A stretch of DNA of 32,799 nt. It comes from an uncultured Coriobacteriaceae bacterium (GTDB lineage Bacteria; Actinomycetota; Coriobacteriia; Coriobacteriales; Atopobiaceae). Of this stretch, positions 22,411 to 30,644 are shown one piece after another (positions within the stretch are counted from its first letter, which is position 1; each line of letters opens with the position of its first letter). The stretch covers positions 1-32,799 of the forward strand of contig UQWE01000004.1 of assembly GCA_900544655.1 (NCBI GenBank). The letters run 5' to 3'. A program made the position numbers and the translations under genes. The notes below the pieces were generated by a model. That model ran no database searches, was not told where the DNA came from, and saw only the letters and a program-made list of their open reading frames with translations.

Positions 22411-23337
22411 CTAGTTCTTGGTCGAATACTCGAGGAGTTCCTTTGCCGTTTGTTCGTCCGTGACGAGGACGTTGAAATAACCGTGCGTGAGGGCGGCGTG
22501 CATGGCGGGCACCTTGACGGAGCCGCCCGCCGCCCCGATGACGTTGTGCATGCTCTGGAGCTTGTCGAGGCTCGAGCTGACGATGCGGTCCTCGATGGAG
22601 GTACCAACGGGGTTGCCGTCTGCGTCGATGAAGTGGTTGAGGATGTCGCCCACGGCGCCCTGCATCTTGAGCAGCGCGAAATCCGTCTTGGAGAGGATGC
22701 CGTTGCGGATGATCGTGGCGTCCTCGTCCATACTGCCCACGCCCACGACGGTCATGTCCGCATGGGAGGTCATGCGGAAGACGTCCTGGATCGTCGGCTC
22801 CATGAGGAGCTGGTCCCTAAGCTCCGCGGAGGAGAGGATCAGGGGAGAGGGGACGAGGTAGAGGTGCATCGCGAAGACCTCGGAGCTCACCTTGGGAAGG
22901 TAGTAGCTCACACCGCCCGTGAGGCTTGCGACGTTGATGTCAAAGCGGCGGCTCGAGGCGAGGTTGTCGAGGATGAGCCCCGTCATGTCGCCGTAGCCGA
23001 TGTTGAGAAAGCCGTCAGCGCGAAGGTGGTCTGCAATATAGACGGACGCCGCCTGGGCGATGCTCTGCGTGAGGTCCGCGGTGTGGGCGGGCGTGGGCAC
23101 GACGAAGGCGTCCTCGAGGCCGAAGTGGCCGATCAGCTCGCGCTCGACCTCCATGCGGGTGCGGTCATCCTCGCGGAACAGGAAGCGGATGACGCCGGTG
23201 GCGCGTGCCTCGTCGAGAAGGCGAATGACCTTGGCCCTGCTCACACCCAGAAGTTGTGAAATCTGCTGCTGGGTGTAGTTCTCCATGTAGTAGTACCAGG
23301 TTGCCTTGAGCATCAACTGGTAGTCCGCGTCTGCCAT
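22411..23337 (-). CDS. lsrR: LsrR, SorC-family repressor of the lsr operon
   Basis: A 308-residue regulator (E. coli LsrR has 317). A short N-terminal helix-turn-helix (Y-T-Q-Q-Q-I-S-Q-L-L-G-V-S-R-A-K-V-I-R-L-L, about 21-41) is followed by the SorC sugar-binding domain with N-I-G-Y-G-D-M-T-G and V-G-V-G-S-M-D. It should release DNA on binding phospho-DPD made by LsrK. ATG 23337 has GGGGAGGGG about seven bases upstream; the frame continues 34 codons further, without regulator-like sequence. It is divergent from lsrACDBF and so placed to control both transcripts. Confidence 0.92.
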   Translation of the reverse strand: MADADYQLMLKATWYYYMENYTQQQISQLLGVSRAKVIRLLDEARATGVIRFLFREDDRTRMEVERELIGHFGLEDAFVVPTPAHTADLTQSIAQAASVYIADHLRADGFLNIGYGDMTGLILDNLASSRRFDINVASLTGGVSYYLPKVSSEVFAMHLYLVPSPLILSSAELRDQLLMEPTIQDVFRMTSHADMTVVGVGSMDEDATIIRNGILSKTDFALLKMQGAVGDILNHFIDADGNPVGTSIEDRIVSSSLDKLQSMHNVIGAAGGSVKVPAMHAALTHGYFNVLVTDEQTAKELLEYSTKN

Positions 23338-23868
23338 GTACCACCCCTCCCCTCGTGTGCCTCGCCGTGCGGCGTGGCCATTTGCGCGGCGCGCCATCGC
23401 TGTAAGAAGGCTTCTGGCTGAGCTCCTTAAAGCGAACAAATGTCAAACTGGCCAACAAAAGTACACCTTTGCTATACCCCTCACATAAGGGAGAGTCAAT
23501 CGAATGCGGCGGTAATTCCCGCGAGAGGTCTGAACTCCTAGGCGAACAGCGCCAATGGGATGCCAGCTTGAAAAAATCGCATTTACATGGGGCGTAATTC
23601 GCATGAAACAAAGCTGCTGCGTGAAATGGAAATCTAGACGCAAGATGTTGCGTCTAGATGGTGGGCTGCCACAAGCCTGTCATAACAACAGCCGCCTGCC
23701 TGTGATTCTGGACAATCGTCCACCTCGTGAGCAAATCACCGTTCATTGGCCAATTCCTACCGTTCGGTCTCCGCAGTATTTGGCGGGCGGACCCGAATGG
23801 ATACCGTCTTAGACGTATCGAAGTATTTCGTTGCTGACTGTGTCATTTGTCCAAGGGGAGGGAATCGA
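23338..23868. promoter_or_regulatory. 531-bp divergent lsrR/lsrA control region with a perfect palindrome
   Basis: No gene is seen. At 23632-23659 the arms ATCTAGACGCAA and TTGCGTCTAGAT are perfect inverted repeats around GATG; this lies 209 bases before lsrA and 294 bases from the lsrR start and is the best LsrR site candidate. A related half, CTTAGACGTA, lies near 23810. I could not assign promoter boxes. Confidence 0.55.
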
Positions 23869-25455
23869 ATGACCAACGATACCCAGACGACGCCCACGGT
23901 GGGCGCCACGCATGCCCTTCGCGAGGTTGTCGAGGACATCCAGAGCCGTGACACGCTTCTGTCAGTGCACGACATCTATAAGTCCTTCGGAACCAACGCG
24001 GTCCTGAAGGGCATCAGCCTGGAGGTCCGTCCGGGCGAGGTGCTTGCGCTCATCGGAGGTAATGGCGCTGGTAAGTCGACGCTCATGAAGATCATCATGG
24101 GCATCTACTCGGCCGATAGCGGAGAAATCGAGATCGGCGGAGACAAGGTTGACATCTCCAACCCCAAGGCCGCTCTGGCCCACAGCATCTATATGGTTCC
24201 GCAGGAGCCCATGCTGTTCCCGAACATGACCGTGCGCGAGAACATTACGATCGGCTTTAACGAGAAGCCCTCCGTGCTATCCGAGCGCCTCGAGAAGGTC
24301 ATGGATACCACGGGCTGGCACATGGACCTCGACCGCAAGGCCCTCACGCTCTCCATCGCAGAGCAGGGCATGGTCGAGATTCTCCGTGGCCTCATGCGCG
24401 ACCCCGAGGTGCTCATCCTCGACGAGCCCACCTCGGCACTCACCTTCGACGAGGTCCAGAGCCTGTTCAACTGCGTGCACGAGCTGCAGAAGAAGAACAT
24501 CGGCATCGTCTACATCACCCACCGTCTGGCCGAGGTCTTCGAGCTCGCCACGACGGTCGCCATTCTCCGCGACGGCATCGTTGCCATGCAGGGCAGTGTG
24601 AAGGACTTCACGCGCGAGGACCTCGTCCGCGGCCTGCTTCCGCCCGATGCCGGCAACATCGAGAAGGAGAAGGTTGTCGCGTCTGACGTTATCGACTACG
24701 ACGCGAGGCCCGTTCTCGAGCTCAAGGACTTCAGCGGCTATGGCTTCGCCGATGTCAGCCTCAGGGTCTACCCCGGCGAGATCGTGGGTATGGCCGGCGT
24801 CGTGGGTGCCGGCCGCACCGAGATGGCGACCACCATCTTCGGCCGCGACAAGGTGCTGGGCGGCAAGGTGCTCCTCGACGGTCGCGACATCACGGGCATG
24901 AAGACGCCTGACGTCATCAACGCCGGTGTCAACTACCTGCCCGAGGACCGCTTTGCCGATGCCCTCTTCCGCATTCGCGATGTCTCCGAGAACACGACGA
25001 GCTCGCTGCTCTGTGGCAAGAAGATCGGTAGCTTCCTGCTCAACTCCAAGAAGGCCGACGAGATTAGCCAGGGCTACGTCAATGACTTCCGCACCAAGGT
25101 GACGGGCCTCGACCAGGAGGTTGGCGGCCTTTCCGGCGGCAACCAGCAGAAGATCATCATCGGACGCATCTTCGCGACCGAGCCCAAGCTCGTCATCCTC
25201 GACGAGCCCACCCGCGGCATCGACGCCGCGGCTCGTGGTGATGTCTACGCCGTGCTCCAGGAGCTCCGCAAGACCGGCGTTTCGATCCTTCTCATCTCCT
25301 CTGACATGGAGGAGGTCGTCGAGCTCGCCGACCGCGCCGTGGTCATGTTCCAGGGCCGCATCAACAGCGAGTTCAAGAAGGCGGATATCACGCAGGACAA
25401 CCTCATGGCCGCCGCCTTTGGCGTCTCCGGCGACAAGGAGGCGGTGTCGGCATGA
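23869..25455 (+). CDS. lsrA: LsrA, autoinducer-2 ABC transporter ATP-binding protein
   Basis: A 528-residue double ATPase of the ribose/simple-sugar ABC class (E. coli LsrA has 511). The first half has Walker A G-G-N-G-A-G-K-S-T at 63-71, a weak signature L-S-I-A-E-Q and Walker B L-I-L-D-E-P near 183-188. The second half has a degenerate Walker A G-V-V-G-A-G-R-T-E near 311-319, a perfect L-S-G-G-N-Q-Q-K signature near 421 and L-V-I-L-D-E-P-T-R-G-I-D. This asymmetry is normal for sugar ABC ATPases. ATG 23869 follows GGGGAGGG; a 41-codon upstream extension is not ABC-like. It powers uptake through LsrC/LsrD. Its stop overlaps the start of a 20-codon frame leading into lsrC. Confidence 0.93.
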   Translation: MTNDTQTTPTVGATHALREVVEDIQSRDTLLSVHDIYKSFGTNAVLKGISLEVRPGEVLALIGGNGAGKSTLMKIIMGIYSADSGEIEIGGDKVDISNPKAALAHSIYMVPQEPMLFPNMTVRENITIGFNEKPSVLSERLEKVMDTTGWHMDLDRKALTLSIAEQGMVEILRGLMRDPEVLILDEPTSALTFDEVQSLFNCVHELQKKNIGIVYITHRLAEVFELATTVAILRDGIVAMQGSVKDFTREDLVRGLLPPDAGNIEKEKVVASDVIDYDARPVLELKDFSGYGFADVSLRVYPGEIVGMAGVVGAGRTEMATTIFGRDKVLGGKVLLDGRDITGMKTPDVINAGVNYLPEDRFADALFRIRDVSENTTSSLLCGKKIGSFLLNSKKADEISQGYVNDFRTKVTGLDQEVGGLSGGNQQKIIIGRIFATEPKLVILDEPTRGIDAAARGDVYAVLQELRKTGVSILLISSDMEEVVELADRAVVMFQGRINSEFKKADITQDNLMAAAFGVSGDKEAVSA

Positions 25456-25514
25456 GCCTAAACCGCCAGATCGAAGAGACCCGTTCGGATAGCGACCAGA
25501 GGAAAGAGGTGTAA
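25452..25514 (+). CDS. 20-codon frame coupling lsrA to lsrC
   Basis: ATG 25452 overlaps the lsrA stop (ATGA) and a hydrophilic 20-residue frame runs to TAA at 25512-25514. It is in the same frame as lsrC, whose ATG 25518 comes one codon after that stop. It looks like a permease N-terminal extension cut by a stop codon, or a coupling peptide that hands ribosomes from lsrA to lsrC. Its own product probably has no function. Confidence 0.45.
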   Translation: MSLNRQIEETRSDSDQRKEV

Positions 25515-25517
25515 TCG

Positions 25518-26567
25518 ATGGAGAAGGTAAAGAAGCTTTTTAAGGCGCGCGAGCTCACCAGCCTGATCTTCCTCATCGCGCTGTTTGCCATCGTTGGCTT
25601 CATGAACCCGATGTTCTTGAGCCCGTCCAACGTCTCCGCGTGCTTCAACACGTCCGTCGTCTACACGCTTATTGCAGTTGGTATGGCCTTCGTCCTGTTC
25701 ATTGGCGAGATCGACGTTTCCGTCGGCTCGAACCTCGGCCTCGTCGCCGCCGTCGTCGGCACGTTCCTGCGCGACGGGCAGTCGCTCGTGGTCGCAATCG
25801 TCGTCGCTATCATCATTGGCGTCGTCATCGGCCTCATCAACGGTTGGGGCGTCTGCATCATGGGTGCGCCGTCGCTGATCTTCACCCTCGGCGTCAACGG
25901 CATCCTGCGCGGCATCATCTACCTGTATACGAATGGTGCCTGGGTTGAGAACCTGCCCAAGTCCTTCAAGGACTTCTCGTCCGTCACGCTGGTTGGCCCC
26001 CTGACGGTCTACTACTGCGCCGTCATCGCGCTCGTCATCATCATCCACCTCATCCTCACCCGTACGCGTCAGGGCCGTTACTTCGTGGCCGTGGGCGACA
26101 ACGCCCAGGGTGCCACGCTCGTCGGCCTGCCCACGCTCAAGACGAAGATGCTCGCCTACGTGATCTGCGCGGTCATGGCTTCTATCGGCGGCGTGATCTT
26201 CTGCAGCCGCATCGGCTTCGTCACCCCGATGAGCGGCAATGGCTATGAGATGAAGGCCATCGCGGCCTGCGTCCTCGGCGGCATCTCGCTCGCCGGCGGC
26301 GTCGGCTCCGTGATCGGCTCTGCCATTGGCGCCGTCATCATGGCTTCGATCTCCTACCTGCTCGTCTTCATGGGCTTCTCGTCCAACTACGACAACGCGA
26401 TCACCGGCATCATCCTGCTCGTCATCGTCGTCGTCGACGCTGTGATCCAGCACCGCTCGCTCGTCAACAACCGTCACGCGAGGCTCGCTGCCCGCGTCTC
26501 CGCCTCGGCTCCCGCCGCGGGGGCCCCCGCTGCGGATGCCAACGCCGAGAAGGGCGGTGAGCAGTAA
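25518..26567 (+). CDS. lsrC: LsrC, autoinducer-2 ABC transporter permease
   Basis: A 349-residue membrane permease of the ribose/AI-2 class with about ten helices. I-G-E-I-D-V-S-V-G-S in the early part and C-V-L-G-G-I-S-L-A-G-G-V-G-S-V-I-G in the later part are the conserved signatures of this permease family. With LsrD it forms the membrane channel for AI-2. An Ala-rich hydrophilic tail of about 25 residues follows the last helix. AGAGGTG lies before ATG 25518. The stop overlaps the start of lsrD by one base (TAATG). C and D assignment rests on gene order; both permeases are related. Confidence 0.88.
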   Translation: MEKVKKLFKARELTSLIFLIALFAIVGFMNPMFLSPSNVSACFNTSVVYTLIAVGMAFVLFIGEIDVSVGSNLGLVAAVVGTFLRDGQSLVVAIVVAIIIGVVIGLINGWGVCIMGAPSLIFTLGVNGILRGIIYLYTNGAWVENLPKSFKDFSSVTLVGPLTVYYCAVIALVIIIHLILTRTRQGRYFVAVGDNAQGATLVGLPTLKTKMLAYVICAVMASIGGVIFCSRIGFVTPMSGNGYEMKAIAACVLGGISLAGGVGSVIGSAIGAVIMASISYLLVFMGFSSNYDNAITGIILLVIVVVDAVIQHRSLVNNRHARLAARVSASAPAAGAPAADANAEKGGEQ

Positions 26568-27607
26568 TGGATAAGCTCAAGAAGGTGCTCACCCGCGGCC
26601 AGTCCACCTGGAACATCCTGCTCGTGGTTCTTATCGTCCTGGAGTTCGCCATCTTTGGCGGCGCCAACCCCAAGTTCCTGCGCCCGGCGCTTCTCTTTAC
26701 CAGCATCAACGACAACCTTGCCGTGTTCATCCTGTCGCTCTTCGTCACGCTCGTCATGTGCACTGGCGGCATCGACATTCAGGTTGCCTCGCTCGTTGGC
26801 CTAACGTCGATCATCATCGGCGTATCCTGGCAGGACTTCGGCCTATCCATCTGGGCCGCCGTTGCGCTCGCTACCGTCGTCGTCTGCCTCTGTGGCGCGC
26901 TCTCTGGCTTCTTGATTGGCTATTGTGGCGTACAAGCGATGGTCATTACCCTGGGCGGCAGCTTTCTGTACTCCGGCCTCGCCCTGCTCGTCTCCACGCT
27001 TTCCAGCACCGCCTCGTACGAATCCATCGGAGGCTTCCCCGACGAGTTTAAATTCATCGCGAACTACAAGGTCGGCGGCGAGATCCCGTTCCAGATCATC
27101 ATCTATGTTGTCATGCTCGTGGTCGCTTACATCCTGCTCCACAAGACCAAGTATGGCCGCAAAGTGATACTCACCGGCGTAAATCCCTCGGCTGCCGAAT
27201 ATTCGGGCATTAATACGCGCAGGGTGATAATGTCCACGTATGTCCTGAGCGCGCTCGCCGCCGCCATCGCCGGCACCGTTCTCACCGCGTACCTCGGCAC
27301 CGCTAAGTCCGATCTCGGTGGCGATCTCACGATGGACATCATCACGGCCGTCGTCCTCGGAGGCACGCTCTCCACTGGCGGCAAGGGATCGATCATCGGA
27401 ACCGCCCTGGCATCTCTCGCCATCGCGTTCCTTCGCTTCGGTCTCCCGCTCTGCTTCAAGATCGGCACCCAGTACCTCGACATTCCGGTTGGTGTCCTGC
27501 TTGTCGCGGTCATCGTTGGGCGTTCTGCGGCGACAAACACGGGAATCGTCCCGTGGCTGCGCTCGCTGTTTGCAAGGAAGGGTAGTTCGGAGGCAAGTGC
27601 TCAATAA
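26567..27607 (+). CDS. lsrD: LsrD, autoinducer-2 ABC transporter permease
   Basis: A 346-residue permease related to LsrC. C-T-G-G-I-D-I-Q-V-A-S in the first third and V-V-L-G-G-T-L-S-T-G-G-K-G-S-I-I-G-T near the end are the family signatures, and about ten hydrophobic helices are visible. It starts within the lsrC stop codon (TAATG), so translation is coupled. The binding-protein gene begins 28 bases downstream, behind AAGGGAGG. With LsrC, LsrA and LsrB it completes the AI-2 importer. Confidence 0.88.
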   Translation: MDKLKKVLTRGQSTWNILLVVLIVLEFAIFGGANPKFLRPALLFTSINDNLAVFILSLFVTLVMCTGGIDIQVASLVGLTSIIIGVSWQDFGLSIWAAVALATVVVCLCGALSGFLIGYCGVQAMVITLGGSFLYSGLALLVSTLSSTASYESIGGFPDEFKFIANYKVGGEIPFQIIIYVVMLVVAYILLHKTKYGRKVILTGVNPSAAEYSGINTRRVIMSTYVLSALAAAIAGTVLTAYLGTAKSDLGGDLTMDIITAVVLGGTLSTGGKGSIIGTALASLAIAFLRFGLPLCFKIGTQYLDIPVGVLLVAVIVGRSAATNTGIVPWLRSLFARKGSSEASAQ

Positions 27608-27635
27608 TGGGCAAGATAAGGGAGGTTCGTTAGTT

Positions 27636-28763
27636 ATGAAGAACATGACTCGTCGCGGATTCCTGAAGGTTGCCGGTGCTGGTGCCGCCGTCGCAGGCCT
27701 TGGCCTGGCCGGCTGTGGTGGCTCTGGTTCCGCCGCCACCACCGCTGCCGCCAGCGGTGCTGCCGAGGGTGGAGACATCACCGGCAAGACCGTCGCCTTC
27801 ATCCCGAAGGTGACCGGCAACGCCTTCTTCGAGTCCGCCAACGACGGCGCTCAGAAGTACGCCAAGGACTGGGGCATCACCGTTGACTACATCGGCGATT
27901 CCACCGCTTCCGCGTCCGCTCAGGTCGCCGTCATCAACCAGGCCGTCGCTAATGGCGTCGACGCCCTCTGCATCTCCACGGTTGACGCCGCTGGTGTGTC
28001 TGACGCCCTGAAGAAGGCCACGGACGCCGGCATCGTCGTCACCACCTGGGACTCCGACGCCCAGGTCGAGGACCGTACCCTCATGGTTTCCCAGGGCACC
28101 CCTGAGATCCTCGGCCAGATGCTCGTCGACATGTCCGTCGACGGCCTCAAGGAGCGCGGCAAGGATCCCTCTGCCGACGAGATCACCTACGTCTGGCACT
28201 ACTCTCAGGCCACCGTCACCGACCAGAACTCCTGGCAGGTTGCCGCTGAGGCCATCATCCAGAAGGATTACCCGAACTGGAAGAAGGTCGCTGACAACTA
28301 CTACAGCAACCAGGACGCCGAGCTCGCCATCACGACCGGCGAGGCCGTTCTCGACGCTTACCCCGACATTGACCTGATTATCTGCAACGACTCCACCGCT
28401 CTCCCCGGCCAGCTCCAGGCCGCCGAGAACAAGGGCTACGACGCCACGAAGATCACGATCACGGGCTTCGCTTCCCCGCAGTCCATCAAGAGCTACTGCG
28501 AGCACGGCACCATCTACAACTGGGGCCTCTGGGACTGCGCCGTCCAGGGCGCCATGGGCTGCTTCGTCGCTGCCTACCTCGCCGCTGGCAACACCGTCAA
28601 GGTCGGCGACACCATCTCCATCCCGAGCATCGGTGACGTCACCGTCGAGGCCAACGACTCCATCTCCGAGGGCGCCGAGACGCTCGACGAGAACAATGGC
28701 GTCGTGCTCCTGCCCGAGCGCCTCGTCTTCACCAAGGACAACATGAACGACTACAGCTTCTAA
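27636..28763 (+). CDS. lsrB: LsrB, autoinducer-2-binding lipoprotein
   Basis: A 375-residue solute-binding protein. The N-terminus M-T-R-R-G-F-L-K followed by a hydrophobic stretch and L-A-G-C (Cys27) marks a twin-arginine-exported lipoprotein. The rest follows enteric LsrB closely, ending in V-V-L-L-P-E-R-L-V-F-T-K-D-N-M. By eye alignment to Salmonella LsrB, ligand residues Lys35, Asp116, Asp166 and Gln167 correspond to Lys58, Asp139, Asp196 and Gln197 here, all kept. Pro220 and Ala222 are Asn251 and Ser253. It captures AI-2 outside the membrane and delivers it to LsrC/LsrD. ATG 27636 has AAGGGAGG ten bases upstream. Confidence 0.92.
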   Translation: MKNMTRRGFLKVAGAGAAVAGLGLAGCGGSGSAATTAAASGAAEGGDITGKTVAFIPKVTGNAFFESANDGAQKYAKDWGITVDYIGDSTASASAQVAVINQAVANGVDALCISTVDAAGVSDALKKATDAGIVVTTWDSDAQVEDRTLMVSQGTPEILGQMLVDMSVDGLKERGKDPSADEITYVWHYSQATVTDQNSWQVAAEAIIQKDYPNWKKVADNYYSNQDAELAITTGEAVLDAYPDIDLIICNDSTALPGQLQAAENKGYDATKITITGFASPQSIKSYCEHGTIYNWGLWDCAVQGAMGCFVAAYLAAGNTVKVGDTISIPSIGDVTVEANDSISEGAETLDENNGVVLLPERLVFTKDNMNDYSF

Positions 28764-28785
28764 GCTGTCGCTTCGCTCCTTGCAA

Positions 28786-28813
28786 GGGGGCGTCGCCGCT
28801 CGGCGGCGTCCCC
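28786..28813 (+). terminator. Hairpin after lsrB (attenuator)
   Basis: GGGGGCGTCGCCG pairs with the following CGGCGGCGTCCCC, with two G-U pairs, and is followed by GTTT. It lies 22 bases after lsrB and could favour lsrB expression over lsrF. A further long stem with GCCCCGCG/CGCGGGGC arms lies at about 28818-28869. Confidence 0.6.
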
Positions 28814-28979
28814 GTTTGCCCCGCGCGAGGTCGTTCGCCTGGCGACTCGCGCACGCTCTCACGCGGGGCACACACGAGTGGGGACATTGTCGTCCGATAC
28901 CACGGAGGCTCCGCCTCATGCTTGCGCAGCGCATTCGCTGACGCGGGTCGCATCTGTCAAATCGCTACCATACTGGCGA

Positions 28980-29000
28980 CCTCCCGCGGGGCGCGGGAGG
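28980..29000 (+). promoter_or_regulatory. Hairpin just upstream of the lsrF ribosome site
   Basis: CCTCCCGCG (28980-28988) and CGCGGGAGG (28992-29000) form a perfect nine-pair stem with a three-base loop. It ends five bases before the GAGGAAAGG site of lsrF and could control translation or mRNA stability. Confidence 0.55.
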
Positions 29001-29023
29001 CGAACGAGGAAAGGAATCCACCT

Positions 29024-29902
29024 ATGGCTGATCTGGATGGACTGAAGGTCGCTCACGACTACCACGTCGACACCCCGTTTGCGAACGACAAGGGCTTCTA
29101 CGTCAAGGGCGCCAACAGCCTTGACTGGGGCATGAAGAAGCACCTCTCCAACATCTTCAACCCCAAGAGCGGCAACACCGTCATGTTCGCCTTCGACCAC
29201 GGCTACTTCATGGGCGCCACCGCCGGTCTCGAGCGTCTTGACCTGCTCCTGCCGAAGCTCGCTCCCTACGTTGACTGCTTCATGGGCACCCGCGGCGCCA
29301 TTCGCTCCTGCGTCCCGCCCGAGATCACGAAGGGCATCGCCCTCCGCACCACCTCCGGCTCCTCCATGCTCCAGGCTGATCTCTCCCACGAGGTCATCGC
29401 TGTGGACGTCGAGGACGCCATTCGCATGAACGCCGACTGCATGGCCGTTCAGACCTTCATCGGTGGCGACGGCCAGCTGTCCTCCATCGACAATCTGAGT
29501 CAGACCATCAACGCCGGCTTCCGCTACAGCATCCCGACGCTCGGCGTCTGCGCCGTGGGCAAGGACATGGAGCGCACCCCGCGCTTCTTCAAGCTCGCGA
29601 CCCGCATCATCGCCGAGATGGGCTGTCAGATGGTCAAGACCTATGACTGCGATGATTTCGAGGAGGTCGTGGCTGCCTGCCCCGTGCCCATCGTCGTCGC
29701 CGGCGGCAAGAAGCTTCCCGAGAAGGACGCCCTGCACCTCGCCTACGACGTCATCCGCAAGGGTGCCCACGGCGTTGACATGGGCCGTAACATCTTCCAG
29801 TCCACGCACCCCATCGAGATGGCCCAGTGCGTCAACAAGATCGTCCACGAGGGCATGACCGACGTCGAGGCTTGGGAGATGTTCCAGGACATCGCCAAGT
29901 AG
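29024..29902 (+). CDS. lsrF: LsrF, phospho-AI-2 thiolase/aldolase
   Basis: A 292-residue class I aldolase-fold enzyme, as long as E. coli LsrF (291). LsrF transfers an acetyl group from the isomerised phospho-AI-2 (3-hydroxy-2,4-pentadione 5-phosphate) to CoA, giving DHAP and acetyl-CoA. L-D-W-G-M, I-F-N-P-K-S-G, M-F-A-F-D-H-G-Y-F, C-P-V-P-I-V-V-A-G-G-K-K-L-P and G-V-D-M-G-R-N-I-F-Q-S all match. The catalytic Lys of E. coli (Lys203 in I-K-T-Y) is Lys205 in V-K-T-Y. GAGGAAAGG lies about eight bases before ATG 29024; the longer frame from 28922 is not LsrF-like. The substrate isomerase LsrG is not encoded nearby. Confidence 0.94.
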   Translation: MADLDGLKVAHDYHVDTPFANDKGFYVKGANSLDWGMKKHLSNIFNPKSGNTVMFAFDHGYFMGATAGLERLDLLLPKLAPYVDCFMGTRGAIRSCVPPEITKGIALRTTSGSSMLQADLSHEVIAVDVEDAIRMNADCMAVQTFIGGDGQLSSIDNLSQTINAGFRYSIPTLGVCAVGKDMERTPRFFKLATRIIAEMGCQMVKTYDCDDFEEVVAACPVPIVVAGGKKLPEKDALHLAYDVIRKGAHGVDMGRNIFQSTHPIEMAQCVNKIVHEGMTDVEAWEMFQDIAK

Positions 29903-29958
29903 CATGGCCTTCACGCTTGCCGCATATGCGAGTGACGCTAGCTAGCTCTTTCATACGC

Positions 29959-30029
29959 GACCTCTAGCCTCAGGCGAAGGGTCGCCTCCCGCGCCCGGGT
30001 CCAGTTCCTCCCCTTCCACTGGATCCGGG
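29959..30029 (+). terminator. Hairpins between lsrF and tadA
   Basis: GCGACC near 29959 pairs with GGTCGC near 29987. A second stem pairs CCGGGTCCAG (about 29995) with CTGGATCCGG (about 30028) with one G-U pair. Either could end the lsr transcript; neither has a clear T-run. Confidence 0.45.
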
Positions 30030-30096
30030 TGCATTGGGTATGCTGTAGGTTCGACAACCGTCATGCGGCGACGAAGGTGGACGAGGGGAGAGCGCT

Positions 30097-30594
30097 ATGA
30101 CGGACGAGGATTACATGCGCCTGGCGCTTGATGAGGCGCACCTGGCCGCCGAGGAGGGCGAAGTGCCTATCGGCGCCATTGTCGTGTGCGATGGCGAGGT
30201 CGTAGCGCGGGCGCACAATCGTCGCGAGACCGATCGTGACCCCTCGGCTCACGCGGAGTTCTCTGCCATGTGCGCCGCCGCCCGCGCGCTTGACCGCTGG
30301 CGCCTAACGGGCTGCACCGTCTACGTGACGCTCGAGCCCTGCATCATGTGCGCAGGCCTTATGGTCAACTCGCGCATCGATAGGTGCGTCTATGGAGCGC
30401 CGGACCCAAAGGGCGGTGCGCTTGGTACCCTCTTCGACGTAAGCCATGACGAGAGGCTTAACCATGAGTTTGAGGTGAGGCCCGGAGTGCTTGAGCAGGA
30501 GTGTGCGGACGAGCTGAGGACGTTCTTCCGAGAGAGGCGCGCCAAGAAGAAGGCGGCGCCTGTCGCGAGCGAGATGACCGCAAGCGAGGCCTGA
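30097..30594 (+). CDS. tadA: tRNA-specific adenosine deaminase
   Basis: A 165-residue zinc enzyme converting adenosine 34 to inosine in tRNA-Arg(ACG), needed for decoding CGN codons. The zinc and catalytic motifs H-A-E (His52, Glu54) and P-C-I-M-C (Cys82, Cys85) are intact, and V-P-I-G-A-I-V-V near the N-terminus is typical. The Lys/Ala-rich C-terminal tail is longer than in E. coli. GGGGAG lies about eight bases before ATG 30097. Annotation as a TadA rather than another cytidine-deaminase-fold enzyme rests on the length and the N-terminal and H-A-E context. Confidence 0.92.
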   Translation: MTDEDYMRLALDEAHLAAEEGEVPIGAIVVCDGEVVARAHNRRETDRDPSAHAEFSAMCAAARALDRWRLTGCTVYVTLEPCIMCAGLMVNSRIDRCVYGAPDPKGGALGTLFDVSHDERLNHEFEVRPGVLEQECADELRTFFRERRAKKKAAPVASEMTASEA

Positions 30595-30644
30595 CCGCGT
30601 GGCTGGACCGCCCATTCGACAACCTTGGCGTAAGAGTATGAGAA

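Noticed and set aside
15633..23766. Shared CCTACCGTTCG near 15633 and 23756 as a common regulator site
   Set aside because: An 11-base match at two places over 8 kb is too weak without more copies; it could be chance.
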